64,000 nt of DNA from Actinomadura viridilutea (GTDB lineage Bacteria > Actinomycetota > Actinomycetes > Streptosporangiales > Streptosporangiaceae), in NCBI GenBank assembly GCA_003001795.1, contig PVNI01000002.1, positions 434,001 to 498,000 on the forward strand. The letters are read 5' to 3'. A program made the translations under genes and the position numbers. Of this stretch, positions 43,075-51,255 are shown in pieces. The stretch's first letter is position 1, and the number at the start of each line of letters is the position of its first letter. Below the pieces are notes generated by a model. It was not told the DNA's origin. It did no database searches and saw only the letters and a program-made list of their open reading frames with translations.

Positions 43075-44853
43075 TCAGCGCAGCGGCCGCCCGGCCCCGC
43101 GGTCTTCGGGGTCGGGCGTCACGTAGGCGGCCTCGATCCAGCCGCGCAGCCGCTCGGCGCCGTGGACCGGGCAGCTCCACTCCCCTTGCACGTCGGCCAG
43201 GCGGGCGCCGGGCGAGTCGAGCCAGCGCAGCACGCACTCCATCTCCTCGGCGCCGGCCGCGCCCGCCGGGCCGGGCCCCGGGAGGACCGTCTCGGCGGTG
43301 GCGACGAGGGCGTCCAGGTAGGGGCGGGGATGGGCGTTCGGCGGGACCGTCCCGGCCGCGGCCAGCCTGCCGTACCGCACGACGGCCAGTTCCCAGCCGC
43401 CGTCGAACGCGGGGCGCGCGCCCACCAGCTGGGAGCAGCGGGCCAGCGCGGCGAGGCGCTGGCTGCGCGCCGCGGCGCGCACGAACGCCGCCAGCCGGTC
43501 GCGCTGCGCGGCGGCCTCCTCGTACCGCAGCTCGGCGGCGAGCCGGTCGATGCGCGCCTGCGCCGCGGCCACCACGGGCCGCACGTCCCCCGCCATGATC
43601 GAGCGGACGGCGGCCGCGTGCCCGGCGTAGGCGTCCGCGCTCTGGCGGCCGGCGCAGGGGGCGCCGCAGCGGCCGATCTCGGCGAGCACGCAGGTGCGGG
43701 CCCGTCCCGCCGCGATGAGCCGGGGCGTCAGCCGCTGGGTGCACTGGCGCAGCGGCACGGCCTCGTGCAGCGCGGCGCGCGCCTCCTCGGCCTGCCGCCG
43801 CGACGCCATGGGCCCCAGGTACGCGGCGCCGTCGTCGCGGCACTCGCGCACGATCGAAAGGCGCGGGAACGGCTCGACGGTGAGCTTCAGCCACAGCGAC
43901 CGTTCGGGGAACTTGGAGCGGCGGTTGTAGCGCGGCTTGTGCTCGGCGATGAGCCGCAGCTCGCGCACCTCGGCCTCCAGGGCGGTGGCGCACACGATCG
44001 TGCGGACGCGTTCGGCGAGTCCCACCATCTCTCGTATCCGCAGCCGGGTCTCCGAGCCGGTGAAGTAGCTGCGCACGCGCGAGCGCAGGTCGCTGCTCTT
44101 GCCGACGTACAGCACCTCGCCGCGGGCGTCCTCGAACATGTAGACGCCGGGGGCGCTGGGCACGTCGTCGGCGAGGTGGCGCTTGCGGCGCTGCTCGGGA
44201 GTGGGGGCCTTGGCGAAGCCGCGCAGCTCCTCGAGCGAGTGCACGCCGAACGAGCCGAGCCGTTCGATGAGGCCGTGCAGCACGTCGACGGTGGCGCGGG
44301 CGTCGGCCAGCGCGCGGTGGCGGGGCGCGGAGCCGGTGCGGAAGAACCGCGCGAGGGTGTCGAGCTTGCAGTTGGGGACCTCGTCGCGGGTCAGCACGCG
44401 GCGCGCCAGGTCCACGGTGTCGATGACGGTGAAGCCCGGCCAGGCGTAGCCGTGGGCGGCGCAGGCGGCCTTGAGGAAGGAGACGTCGAAGCCGGCGTTG
44501 TGCGCGACCAGCACGGCGCCCCGGGCGAACTCCAGGAAGGCCGGGAGCACCGCCTCGATGCGCGGCGCCGCGGTCACCATGGCCTGGGTGATGCCGGTGA
44601 GCGCGGTGATGAACGGCGGGATCGGGCCGCCCGGGTCGACCAGCGTGCCGAACTCCCCCAGCGGCTCGCCGCCGCGGACCTTCACCGCGCCGATCTCGGT
44701 GATGGCCGAGTCGGCGGGCGAGCCCCCGGTGGTCTCCAGGTCGACCACGACGAAGGTGACCTCGGAGAGGGGCGTGCCGAGGTCGTCGAGGGTGCCCTGG
44801 ACGCCGTGGGACGGGACGGTTCCGCCGCGGGAAGCGGAGGGCACTGCAGTCAT
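43075..44853 (-). CDS. DEDDh exonuclease fused to UvrC-like GIY-YIG domain
   Basis: 592 residues. N-terminal DnaQ-type 3'-5' exonuclease (about 25-195) with VVVDLETTG, HNAGFDVSF and HRALADARAT. A GIY-YIG endonuclease domain follows (about 225-310, PSAPGVYMFEDARGEVLYVGK in parts), then UvrC-like sequence with an RTCVLAEIGRCGAPCAG Cys cluster and a helical UVR-like stretch. Similar to E. coli Cho or the N-half of UvrC joined to an exonuclease; mycobacteria carry it as Rv2191. It probably makes and trims incisions at DNA lesions. TACGGT at 44866-44861 before the ATG suggests leaderless translation. Confidence 0.88.
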   Translation of the reverse strand: MTAVPSASRGGTVPSHGVQGTLDDLGTPLSEVTFVVVDLETTGGSPADSAITEIGAVKVRGGEPLGEFGTLVDPGGPIPPFITALTGITQAMVTAAPRIEAVLPAFLEFARGAVLVAHNAGFDVSFLKAACAAHGYAWPGFTVIDTVDLARRVLTRDEVPNCKLDTLARFFRTGSAPRHRALADARATVDVLHGLIERLGSFGVHSLEELRGFAKAPTPEQRRKRHLADDVPSAPGVYMFEDARGEVLYVGKSSDLRSRVRSYFTGSETRLRIREMVGLAERVRTIVCATALEAEVRELRLIAEHKPRYNRRSKFPERSLWLKLTVEPFPRLSIVRECRDDGAAYLGPMASRRQAEEARAALHEAVPLRQCTQRLTPRLIAAGRARTCVLAEIGRCGAPCAGRQSADAYAGHAAAVRSIMAGDVRPVVAAAQARIDRLAAELRYEEAAAQRDRLAAFVRAAARSQRLAALARCSQLVGARPAFDGGWELAVVRYGRLAAAGTVPPNAHPRPYLDALVATAETVLPGPGPAGAAGAEEMECVLRWLDSPGARLADVQGEWSCPVHGAERLRGWIEAAYVTPDPEDRGAGRPLR

Positions 44854-44979
44854 GTGGGCGACCGTAGAGGACGCCACCGACAGTGCGGGTCCCGCTAGTG
44901 TGGACTGTGCCGGACCGTGCCATGTGCGGCCGTCGGCCCTCGGGGGGCGGGCGCGGGATCCGGCGCCCCTTGCCCGGTG

Positions 44980-46440
44980 ATGGACGTCCCCCTGGCTCAC
45001 CGGAATGCAAGGGGGTCGGGGGATCGCGCGTTCGCGCTGGTTAGGGCGCGACACGCCCGGGAACAGACAGCGCACCGGGGGTCATTTCGGCCTGGGAGGA
45101 GCAGGACCATCGACAGCGGCCCGGATCCGGACGAACGGCTCGCCCGTCCCCTCCCCGGGGCGGTCCGGCAGCACGTGGTCGAGGCCGCCGCGGAACTGAT
45201 CGGTGCCCTCCCGCCCGACGAGGTGCCCGCCCCGCTGCGTCCGTTCGCCCGTTTCGAGCGGCGCAAGCGCGCCAAGTTCGCCGCGCAGCACATCGCGGCG
45301 CTGCTGGAGAAGGACGACGCGTTCCGCCGCCGGGTGGCCGAGCCGTTGCGGGCCGGGCAGGCGGAGCTGGCCGACGCGCTCGAGGCGGGGCAGGTGCCGC
45401 CCGCCGCCGACCCCGCCCGGGTGGCGGCGCTGGCGTACCTGCTGCGCCCGCGGGGCTGGACCCGGCAGGTGGAGGCGGCGTGCGCCGAGCTGGAACGGTC
45501 GGCGCACGCCCACGAGGAGGCCGCGGCCGAGCGCCGCATCGCCGAGCTGCGCGAGGAGCTGGCGGCCCTGCGGGCCGCGCGGGCGGCCGAGGCGGACAGG
45601 CTGCGCGCCGAGCTGCGCGAGGCCAAGGCCGAGATCGCCGACCTGCGCCGCAAGCTGCACGAGGCGCGCGCGAAGGCCCGGGCGGCGCGCGAGCAGGCCG
45701 ACGCGGCGGCGGCCGCGGCCGAGCGGCGGCTGGCGGAGGCGATGGAGGCGGCGGCGGCCGACTCCAAGGAGCTGCGGCGGCTGCGCGCCCGGCTGGGGCA
45801 GGCCGAGGCCAACGCCGAGGCGGCCCGTCGCGCGGCGCGGGAGGGCCGCAACATCGACGACGTGCGGCTGCGCATGCTGCTGGACGCGCTCGTGGACGCC
45901 GCCCAGGGGGTGCGGCGGGAGCTGGCGCTGCCGTCCACGATCGGCCGCCCGGCCGACGCGGTCGGCGCGGTGACGCCGGACCAGCAGGCGTTGCGCGCGC
46001 TGCCCGGCCGGTCGCTGTCGGACGACGACCCCCAGCTGCTCGACCGGCTGCTGACGCTGCCGCAGGTGCACCTGATCGTGGACGGCTACAACGTCACCAA
46101 GACCGGGTACGGGGAGCTGCCGCTGGCCGACCAGCGCACCCGGCTGCTGTCGGGCCTGGGCGGCCTGGCCGCGCAGACCCGCGCCGAGGTCACCTGCGTG
46201 TTCGACGGCGCCGACCTGGACGCCCCCGTGGCGGTCACCGCGCCGCGCGGGGTGCGGGTGCTGTTCAGCCGCCCCGGGCAGACCGCCGACGAGCTGATCG
46301 GCGAGCTGGTGCGCGCCGAGCCGTCGGGCCGGGCGGTCGTCGTGGTGTCGTCCGACCGCGAGGTGGCCGACGCCGCCCGCCGCATCGGCGCCCGTCCCGC
46401 CCCCTCCACCCTCCTGCTGCGCCGCCTCGGCCGCTCGTGA
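44980..46440 (+). CDS. NYN-domain RNA-processing protein with coiled coil
   Basis: The conserved part begins near residue 55 (ARPLPGAVRQHVVEAAAELIG). A long Glu/Arg/Ala coiled coil follows (about 175-310), then a C-terminal YacP-like NYN ribonuclease domain (VHLIVDGYNVTKTGYGELPLADQR in parts, VFDGADLD, VVVVSSDREVADAARRIGA). Acidic residues for metal binding are present. The start is a problem: the ATG at 44980 has no good ribosome-binding site and adds 43 unrelated residues. A strong GGGAGGA at 45094-45100 stands before an ATC (45109), exactly where the family begins. Confidence 0.82.
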   Translation: MDVPLAHRNARGSGDRAFALVRARHAREQTAHRGSFRPGRSRTIDSGPDPDERLARPLPGAVRQHVVEAAAELIGALPPDEVPAPLRPFARFERRKRAKFAAQHIAALLEKDDAFRRRVAEPLRAGQAELADALEAGQVPPAADPARVAALAYLLRPRGWTRQVEAACAELERSAHAHEEAAAERRIAELREELAALRAARAAEADRLRAELREAKAEIADLRRKLHEARAKARAAREQADAAAAAAERRLAEAMEAAAADSKELRRLRARLGQAEANAEAARRAAREGRNIDDVRLRMLLDALVDAAQGVRRELALPSTIGRPADAVGAVTPDQQALRALPGRSLSDDDPQLLDRLLTLPQVHLIVDGYNVTKTGYGELPLADQRTRLLSGLGGLAAQTRAEVTCVFDGADLDAPVAVTAPRGVRVLFSRPGQTADELIGELVRAEPSGRAVVVVSSDREVADAARRIGARPAPSTLLLRRLGRS

Positions 46441-46527
46441 CCCCGCGGGCGCGGGCCGGGCCCGGTGCGTCTGGTGATCATCTGTGCGCGGACAGGTGAA
46501 ACAAGACGCGCAATAGTAACGAATCGG

Positions 46528-46556
46528 TTGTGACTGGTGTGACCCCTCGCTAGTGT
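46528..46556 (+). promoter_or_regulatory. promoter of NlpC/P60 gene
   Basis: TTGTGA (46528-46533), a 17-nt spacer and TAGTGT (46551-46556), 40 bp before the start codon. One of the best consensus-like promoters in the window. Confidence 0.65.
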
Positions 46557-46595
46557 CGTCGGCTGACGTCATGGACGAGAGGGGCATAACCGACC

Positions 46596-47639
46596 GTGAC
46601 CAATGATCTGACCGGGGGCTCCGCAGCGGACCCGCGAGGCCCGCGGAGTCCTTTCGGGGGCTTGCTCGCCCCCCGGCGCCTGGCGGCGACCGCCTGCCTC
46701 ACCCTGGCGGCGTCCCTCGCGGTGCCCGTGACGGCGGCGCACGCCGAGCCGACGCCCAGCGCGTCCGACGCCCGCAAGAAGCTCATCAAGCTCAACGAGC
46801 AGGTCGAGCAGCTGGTCGAGAAGTACAACCAGGTCGGCGAGGAGCTGAAGATCGCCAAGCGCAAGCTCCAGGCGACCAAGCGGGCCGGCGCGGAAGAGCA
46901 GAAGACCTTCAACGAGCTGCGCCGCCGGATCGCCGAGATGGCGGCCGCCGCCTACAAGAACGGCGAGACCGGCGACGTCGTGGGCTTCGCCGCCGCGGAC
47001 GACCCGCAGAAGATCCTCGACCAGACCGCGATCTTCGCGCACCTGTCGCGCAACCGCAGCTCCGAGCTGGAGCAGTTCCTGGCCTCGACGCAGCGGCTGC
47101 GCCGCGAGCAGGCCCAGGCCCAGCAGGCCTACGACGAGGTCGCCAAGAAGGCCAAGGAGCTGCGCGAGAAGAAGGCCGAGGTCGAAAAGTCGATCGCGCA
47201 GCAGAAGAAGCTGCTGCGTCAGCTGGGCGAGCGGGACGCCGCGCCCGGCGAGGGCGCCGGCGCCACCTACAACGGCCCGGCGAGCGGCTCGGCCCGGGTC
47301 GCCATCCAGTTCGCCTACGCGCAGCTGGGCAAGCCGTACCAGTACGGCGCCGAAGGGCCCAACTCCTACGACTGCTCGGGCCTGACGATGCGCGCCTGGG
47401 GCGCGGCCGGGGTGAACCTGCCGCGCGTCACCAACAGCCAGTACGCCGCCACCCGCCGGGTGTCCTTCGACGCCCTGCAGCCCGGTGACCTGGTGTTCTT
47501 CAACAACCTGGGGCACGTGGGGCTGTACATCGGCGGCGGCAAGATGATCCACGCGCCGCGCACCGGCAAGAACGTGGAGATCGTCTCGATCACGTCCGGC
47601 TACTACCGGACCAACTTCTACGGCGCCGGCCGGGTCTGA
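46596..47639 (+). CDS. secreted NlpC/P60 peptidoglycan hydrolase (RipA-like)
   Basis: 347 residues. Signal peptide with probable cleavage after AHA (residue 50), two long coiled-coil helices (about 55-215) that likely regulate activity, and a C-terminal NlpC/P60 domain with catalytic Cys260 (YDCSGLTM), His307 (NLGHVGLYIG) and third residue His319. It cleaves the D-Glu to diaminopimelate bond of peptidoglycan stems. The GTG start has GAGAGGGG about 12 bases upstream. A strong terminator follows. Confidence 0.92.
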   Translation: MTNDLTGGSAADPRGPRSPFGGLLAPRRLAATACLTLAASLAVPVTAAHAEPTPSASDARKKLIKLNEQVEQLVEKYNQVGEELKIAKRKLQATKRAGAEEQKTFNELRRRIAEMAAAAYKNGETGDVVGFAAADDPQKILDQTAIFAHLSRNRSSELEQFLASTQRLRREQAQAQQAYDEVAKKAKELREKKAEVEKSIAQQKKLLRQLGERDAAPGEGAGATYNGPASGSARVAIQFAYAQLGKPYQYGAEGPNSYDCSGLTMRAWGAAGVNLPRVTNSQYAATRRVSFDALQPGDLVFFNNLGHVGLYIGGGKMIHAPRTGKNVEIVSITSGYYRTNFYGAGRV

Positions 47640-47680
47640 GGAGTCCGCGCTCCCCTCGCCCTCCGGCACGATCACGACTG

Positions 47681-47724
47681 CGGTCCAGGTCAGACGCGTT
47701 CTGACCTGGACCGTAGATCTTTTT
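47681..47724 (+). terminator. strong intrinsic terminator of NlpC/P60 gene
   Basis: CGGTCCAGGTCAGA (47681-47694) and TCTGACCTGGACCG (47700-47713), 14 perfect pairs around CGCGT, with TAGATCTTTTT after it (five T at 47720-47724). Confidence 0.9.
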
Positions 47725-47733
47725 GCCGACTAT

Positions 47734-47761
47734 TTGCCTCTTCGTCCGCCTTTGGTACTTT
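47734..47761 (+). promoter_or_regulatory. promoter of the riboswitch leader RNA
   Basis: TTGCCT (47734-47739), 16-nt spacer, TACTTT (47756-47761), directly after the terminator and in front of the structured leader. Confidence 0.5.
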
Positions 47762-47771
47762 GTGACCGCTC

Positions 47772-47898
47772 ACGGCGTCCACCAGGCGCCGTGCCAGCGC
47801 CGACGTCCCGGGATGTCATCCCGCGGCACCCGCCAGGTGCCGCGCCCCCGCTGCGGCACCCGGTGCCGCGTCGCCCTGGCGGCATCCGCCAGATGCCG
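47772..47898 (+). repeat. array of covarying hairpins in the leader
   Basis: Hairpins at 47772-47792, 47823-47843, 47853-47869 and 47880-47898 share the plan GGC-R-Y-C / loop C(A/G)CCA / G-R-Y-GCC. The stems differ but keep pairing: GTC with GGC, ACC with GGT, ATC with GAT. A further palindromic hairpin stands at 47802-47822. The third lacks the loop. This covariation suggests selection for RNA or DNA hairpin structure. Confidence 0.65.
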
Positions 47899-48040
47899 TC
47901 CTCCCGCCGGCTCGAGGCCGTACCGTGCGCACGCCTGCGGCGTGCATGGCGCCGCGAGCGCACTGGGAAGGTCTGCGGGACCGGCACGACGGGTCCGTCC
48001 CACGGGTCCCGTCCTCGTCACGAGTTCAGCCGAATACCGC

Positions 48041-48223
48041 CGCTTGGCCGCCGAGTCCGCCCCCGGCACGGGGGTGGAGCCGGGGAACCACCGAGCCGTT
48101 CGTCCCGCCGCTCGCGGGCGGCCGGCTCCGGGGTGAATCGGCGCCGCGCCTCGCACCCGGAGTCGAGGCCGTGCGCCGTAGGTCGACTTCCACGACCGAA
48201 CCCGTCAGCTAACCCGGTAGGCG
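48041..48223 (+). ncRNA. c-di-AMP riboswitch (ydaO/yuaA leader)
   Basis: The conserved core of the ydaO family is clear: GGGGAACCACC near 48082, GGGGTGAATCGG near 48130, then CCGAACCCGTCAGCTAACC and GGTAGGCG up to 48223. CGCTT (48041-48045) pairs with AGGCG to close P1. In B. subtilis and actinomycetes this RNA senses c-di-AMP and turns off transport or wall-hydrolase genes. Here it lies 275 bp before a secreted peptidase gene and is followed by two terminators. Confidence 0.88.
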
Positions 48224-48268
48224 TATGGAAGGAGTGAGCGCCGACTGAGAACGCTGTCAACAGGCACG

Positions 48269-48295
48269 GACCGCCGCCCCGGTATCCCGGCGGTC
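48269..48295 (+). terminator. riboswitch expression-platform terminator
   Basis: GACCGCCG (48269-48276) and CGGCGGTC (48288-48295) with an 11-nt loop, then a T-rich TCCATCCTCGTTCGTTCGTC. Position right after the riboswitch fits a ligand-controlled terminator. Confidence 0.7.
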
Positions 48296-48340
48296 TCCAT
48301 CCTCGTTCGTTCGTCATCCACTGACCGATAGTGTGCTTCG

Positions 48341-48368
48341 ACGCGGCCGCCCGAACGGGCGGCCGCGT
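48341..48368. terminator. perfect 12-bp hairpin
   Basis: ACGCGGCCGCCC (48341-48352), GAAC loop, GGGCGGCCGCGT (48357-48368). A second terminator-like element between the riboswitch and the next gene. Confidence 0.7.
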
Positions 48369-48497
48369 TCGCGTACCCGGCGGCTCCCCACACGGCAGAA
48401 CCCGCCTCGGGCTTCGCCTATTCCGAGGACGCCGAATCCTCCGAGGAGGACGAACCGGCCGCCGCCCGACCGGTGCGGCCCGCATAGGATCGCGCGC

Positions 48498-49781
48498 ATG
48501 AACGACGACGGCCACGCCGAAGGGGACGGACCGCCGGTCCGCCGCATCCCGCGCCGCGCGGCCGTCACCGCGATCGCCGCCGCGTCGGCGGGGGGCGTGC
48601 TGGCGGGGCTCGGCCTGACCGCCGCCGGGTCCGACGCGTCCCGGCGCCCCGGGGCCTCGTCCGCACCGGCTCCCGCCGTGCCCGACCCCCGCGCGGTCGC
48701 GGCCGTCCTGGCCAACCGGACGCGCGCCGTGCGCGAACGCGACCGCGTCGCCTTCATGGCCACCGTCGCCGCCGCGCCCGCCGCCTACCGCGACGCCCAG
48801 GGCCGCATGTTCGACAACCTGCTGCGGCTGCCCCTGGCGTCCTGGAGCGAGACGCTGGTGCGCCTGGAGCCCGGATCGGCGGTGGCGCGCGTGCGCCTGA
48901 GCTACCGTCTGCGCGGCTTCGACGACGCCCCGGTGGTCCGGACCCGGTACATGGCGTTCGCGCCGCGCTCGGGCTCCTGGACGGTCGCGGGCGACGGCGC
49001 GGCGCGCGGCCTCCCCGACGAGGCCGACGTCTTCGACGGCGGCCCGCTGACCGTCGTCCGCGGCCGCCGCACCCTCGTGCTGGGCGACGGGCCGCGCCTG
49101 CACGAGATCGCCCGCCGCCTGGACGCGGCCGTGCCGGTCGTCTCCGGCGTCGTCGGCGACGGCTGGCGGCGCCGCACCGTCGCGGTGGCGCCCGCCGACC
49201 CCGGGCTGGCCGCCGCGCTCGCCGATCCGTCGGGCGCGGGCGCGCAGGGACTGGACCGGATCGCCGCCGTCGCCACCACGGCGCCCACCGCCGGGAAGGG
49301 CCGCGGCGCCGATCGCGTCGTCGTCTCCCCCGTCGCGTTCGCCCGCCTCAGCGCGCTGGGCCGCGACGTGGTGCTGACGCACGAGCTGACCCACGTGGCC
49401 ACCGGCGGGGCGCGCGACGGCCGCACCCCGGTGTGGCTCATCGAAGGCCTGGCCGACTACGTCGGCTACCTGCGCGCCGACGTGAGCGTCCGGTCGGCCG
49501 CACGCGAACTGCGCGCCGAGGTCGCCGCCGGACGCCTGCCCGCCCGGCTCCCCGGCCCCGACGACTTCGCCGCCTCGGCGCCGCGGCTGCCGCAGGCCTA
49601 CCAGGAGGCGTGGCTGGCCTGCCGGATGATCGCCGAGCGGTACGGTGAGGCCGCGCTGGTCCGGCTGTACCGCGCCGCGGGCCGCGGGCCGCTGGACGCC
49701 GCCCTGCGCGCGACGCTGGGCGTCGACCCGGCCCGCCTCACCGCGCTATGGCGCGACTATCTGCGCGAGACACTGGGTTGA
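48498..49781 (+). CDS. exported HExxH peptidase (MA-clan, gluzincin-like)
   Basis: 427 residues. An Arg-rich N-terminus with RRIPRRAAV before a hydrophobic segment (21-43) suggests a Tat-like signal or membrane anchor. The middle (60-180) has a nuclear-transport-factor-2-like feel without a clear family. The C-terminal half has HELTH (295-299) and WLIEGLADY with Glu317, the zinc site of gluzincin peptidases. Its substrate is unknown. TAGGAT at 48485-48490, seven bases before the ATG, suggests its own leaderless promoter in addition to any read-through from the riboswitch leader. Confidence 0.8.
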   Translation: MNDDGHAEGDGPPVRRIPRRAAVTAIAAASAGGVLAGLGLTAAGSDASRRPGASSAPAPAVPDPRAVAAVLANRTRAVRERDRVAFMATVAAAPAAYRDAQGRMFDNLLRLPLASWSETLVRLEPGSAVARVRLSYRLRGFDDAPVVRTRYMAFAPRSGSWTVAGDGAARGLPDEADVFDGGPLTVVRGRRTLVLGDGPRLHEIARRLDAAVPVVSGVVGDGWRRRTVAVAPADPGLAAALADPSGAGAQGLDRIAAVATTAPTAGKGRGADRVVVSPVAFARLSALGRDVVLTHELTHVATGGARDGRTPVWLIEGLADYVGYLRADVSVRSAARELRAEVAAGRLPARLPGPDDFAASAPRLPQAYQEAWLACRMIAERYGEAALVRLYRAAGRGPLDAALRATLGVDPARLTALWRDYLRETLG

Positions 49782-49818
49782 GGACGATCGGGTTGCACGG
49801 CGGGGCGGAGGCGAGGCA

Positions 49819-51255
49819 GTGAGCAGCGAGCGCGGCGACGAGACGACGACGGCTCCGGGAGCGGAAGCCGCGGAGGCGGACGCCCCCCGGGTGAGCGCCG
49901 CACGGGCGAGCGGGCCGCCGCCGGATCGGCCGGAGCCGGCGGCCCCCCGGGGGCGCTCCAGGCCCCGGGTCGCCGCGGCGGTCGCGTCGGTCGTGCTGTT
50001 CGCCGCCGTCGGGGTCGTCCTGGCGGTCACCACACCGTGGACCCCGCTGCCCGGCCCGGTCCCCGGCGGTCGTGCCGCTCCCGACCCGTCCCTGGACTTC
50101 ACCGCCGACCAGATCGAGCGGTCGCGGGCGTTCGACGCGGCGCTCGCCCCGCCCGCGTACGCGGGCCTGCTGGTCGGCCTCGCCGTCGTGCTCGTCCTGG
50201 GGCTGACGCCCCTGGGCTCGCGGTTCGTCGGCTGGGCCACCGCCCGGGTGCGGCGCCGTCCGCTGCGCGCGGCCGCGGCGGCGCTGCTGCTCACAGTGGT
50301 GGTGCGGCTGGCGGGGCTGCCGTTCGACGCGTGGAGCGAGACGGTGCTGCGCCGGTACGGGCTGTCCACTCAGTCGTGGTCGGCGTGGCTGACCGACCAG
50401 CTCAAGTCCCTCGGCGTCACCTGGGTGATCTGGACGGTGGCGCTCACGCTGCTGTACGCGCTGATGCGCCGCTTCCCCCGCTGGTGGTGGGCCGGGGCGG
50501 CGGCGGGCGGCTTCGTCCTGGTCGTCGCCGTGTCCTTCGTGTACCCGGTGGCGGTCGAGCCGCTGTTCAACCGGTTCCACTCCCTGCCCGACGGGCCGCT
50601 GCGCGCCGACCTGCTGGCGATGGCGCGGCGCGACGGCGTCCCGGTGGAGGACGTGCTGGTCGCCGACGCGTCGCGGCGCACCACCGCGCTCAACGCCTAC
50701 GTCTCCGGGTTCGGGTCCACGCGCCGCATCGTCGTCTACGACACGCTGCTGAAGAGCACCCCGCGCGCCCGCATCGAGTCGATCGTCGCGCACGAGCTGG
50801 GGCACGCCGAGAACAACGACGTGCTCCACGGCACGCTCATCGGCGCGCTGGCCGTGTCCGGGGGAATCTGCCTCCTGTACGTGGTGCTGACCTCCCCCCG
50901 GGTGCGACGACGCGCCGGAGTCGACCGGAGCGGCATCGCGGACGCCCGTTCGGCGGCGCTCCTGCTGGCCTTGGTGACGGTGGCCGCGCAGGTCGGCGCC
51001 CCCGTGCAGAACCTGGTCAGCAGGCACATCGAGGCCCGCGCCGACGCGCACTCCCTCGACCTCACCCGCGACCCGTCGACCTTTGTCGGGATGCAGCGCG
51101 AGCTGTCGGTGCGCAACATCTCCGACCTGCGCCCGGACATCGTGGAGCACGTGCTGTGGCGGACGCATCCCGCCGCCCCCGAGCGCATCGCGATGGCCCG
51201 CGACTGGGCACGCAAGCACGGCGTCCCGGAGCCGCCGCCGCTCAGTCGCCGTTAG
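49819..51255 (+). CDS. M48 family (Ste24/CAAX protease-like) membrane metallopeptidase
   Basis: 478 residues. A disordered Ala/Pro N-terminus is followed by several membrane helices. HELGH (325-329) is on a cytoplasmic-facing segment and EARADAHSLDL supplies the third zinc ligand, as in CAAX prenyl protease 1. Actinomycetes have no prenylated CAAX proteins, so it is more likely a membrane quality-control peptidase. GTG start with GGAGGCGAGG. Downstream of the HExxH peptidase by 37 bp, probably cotranscribed. Its 3' end overlaps the convergent L,D-transpeptidase gene by 14 bp. Confidence 0.88.
   Translation: MSSERGDETTTAPGAEAAEADAPRVSAARASGPPPDRPEPAAPRGRSRPRVAAAVASVVLFAAVGVVLAVTTPWTPLPGPVPGGRAAPDPSLDFTADQIERSRAFDAALAPPAYAGLLVGLAVVLVLGLTPLGSRFVGWATARVRRRPLRAAAAALLLTVVVRLAGLPFDAWSETVLRRYGLSTQSWSAWLTDQLKSLGVTWVIWTVALTLLYALMRRFPRWWWAGAAAGGFVLVVAVSFVYPVAVEPLFNRFHSLPDGPLRADLLAMARRDGVPVEDVLVADASRRTTALNAYVSGFGSTRRIVVYDTLLKSTPRARIESIVAHELGHAENNDVLHGTLIGALAVSGGICLLYVVLTSPRVRRRAGVDRSGIADARSAALLLALVTVAAQVGAPVQNLVSRHIEARADAHSLDLTRDPSTFVGMQRELSVRNISDLRPDIVEHVLWRTHPAAPERIAMARDWARKHGVPEPPPLSRR

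Noticed and set aside
47723..48136. ORFs within 47723-48240
   Set aside because: Several overlapping frames in all registers, no consistent coding signal, and the sequence is explained by RNA structure and the riboswitch.
48221..48247. Mini-ORF ATG-GAA-GGA-GTG ending TGA at the 3' end of the riboswitch
   Set aside because: It lies in the conserved P1 region of the ydaO fold and has only seven codons; an RNA explanation suffices.
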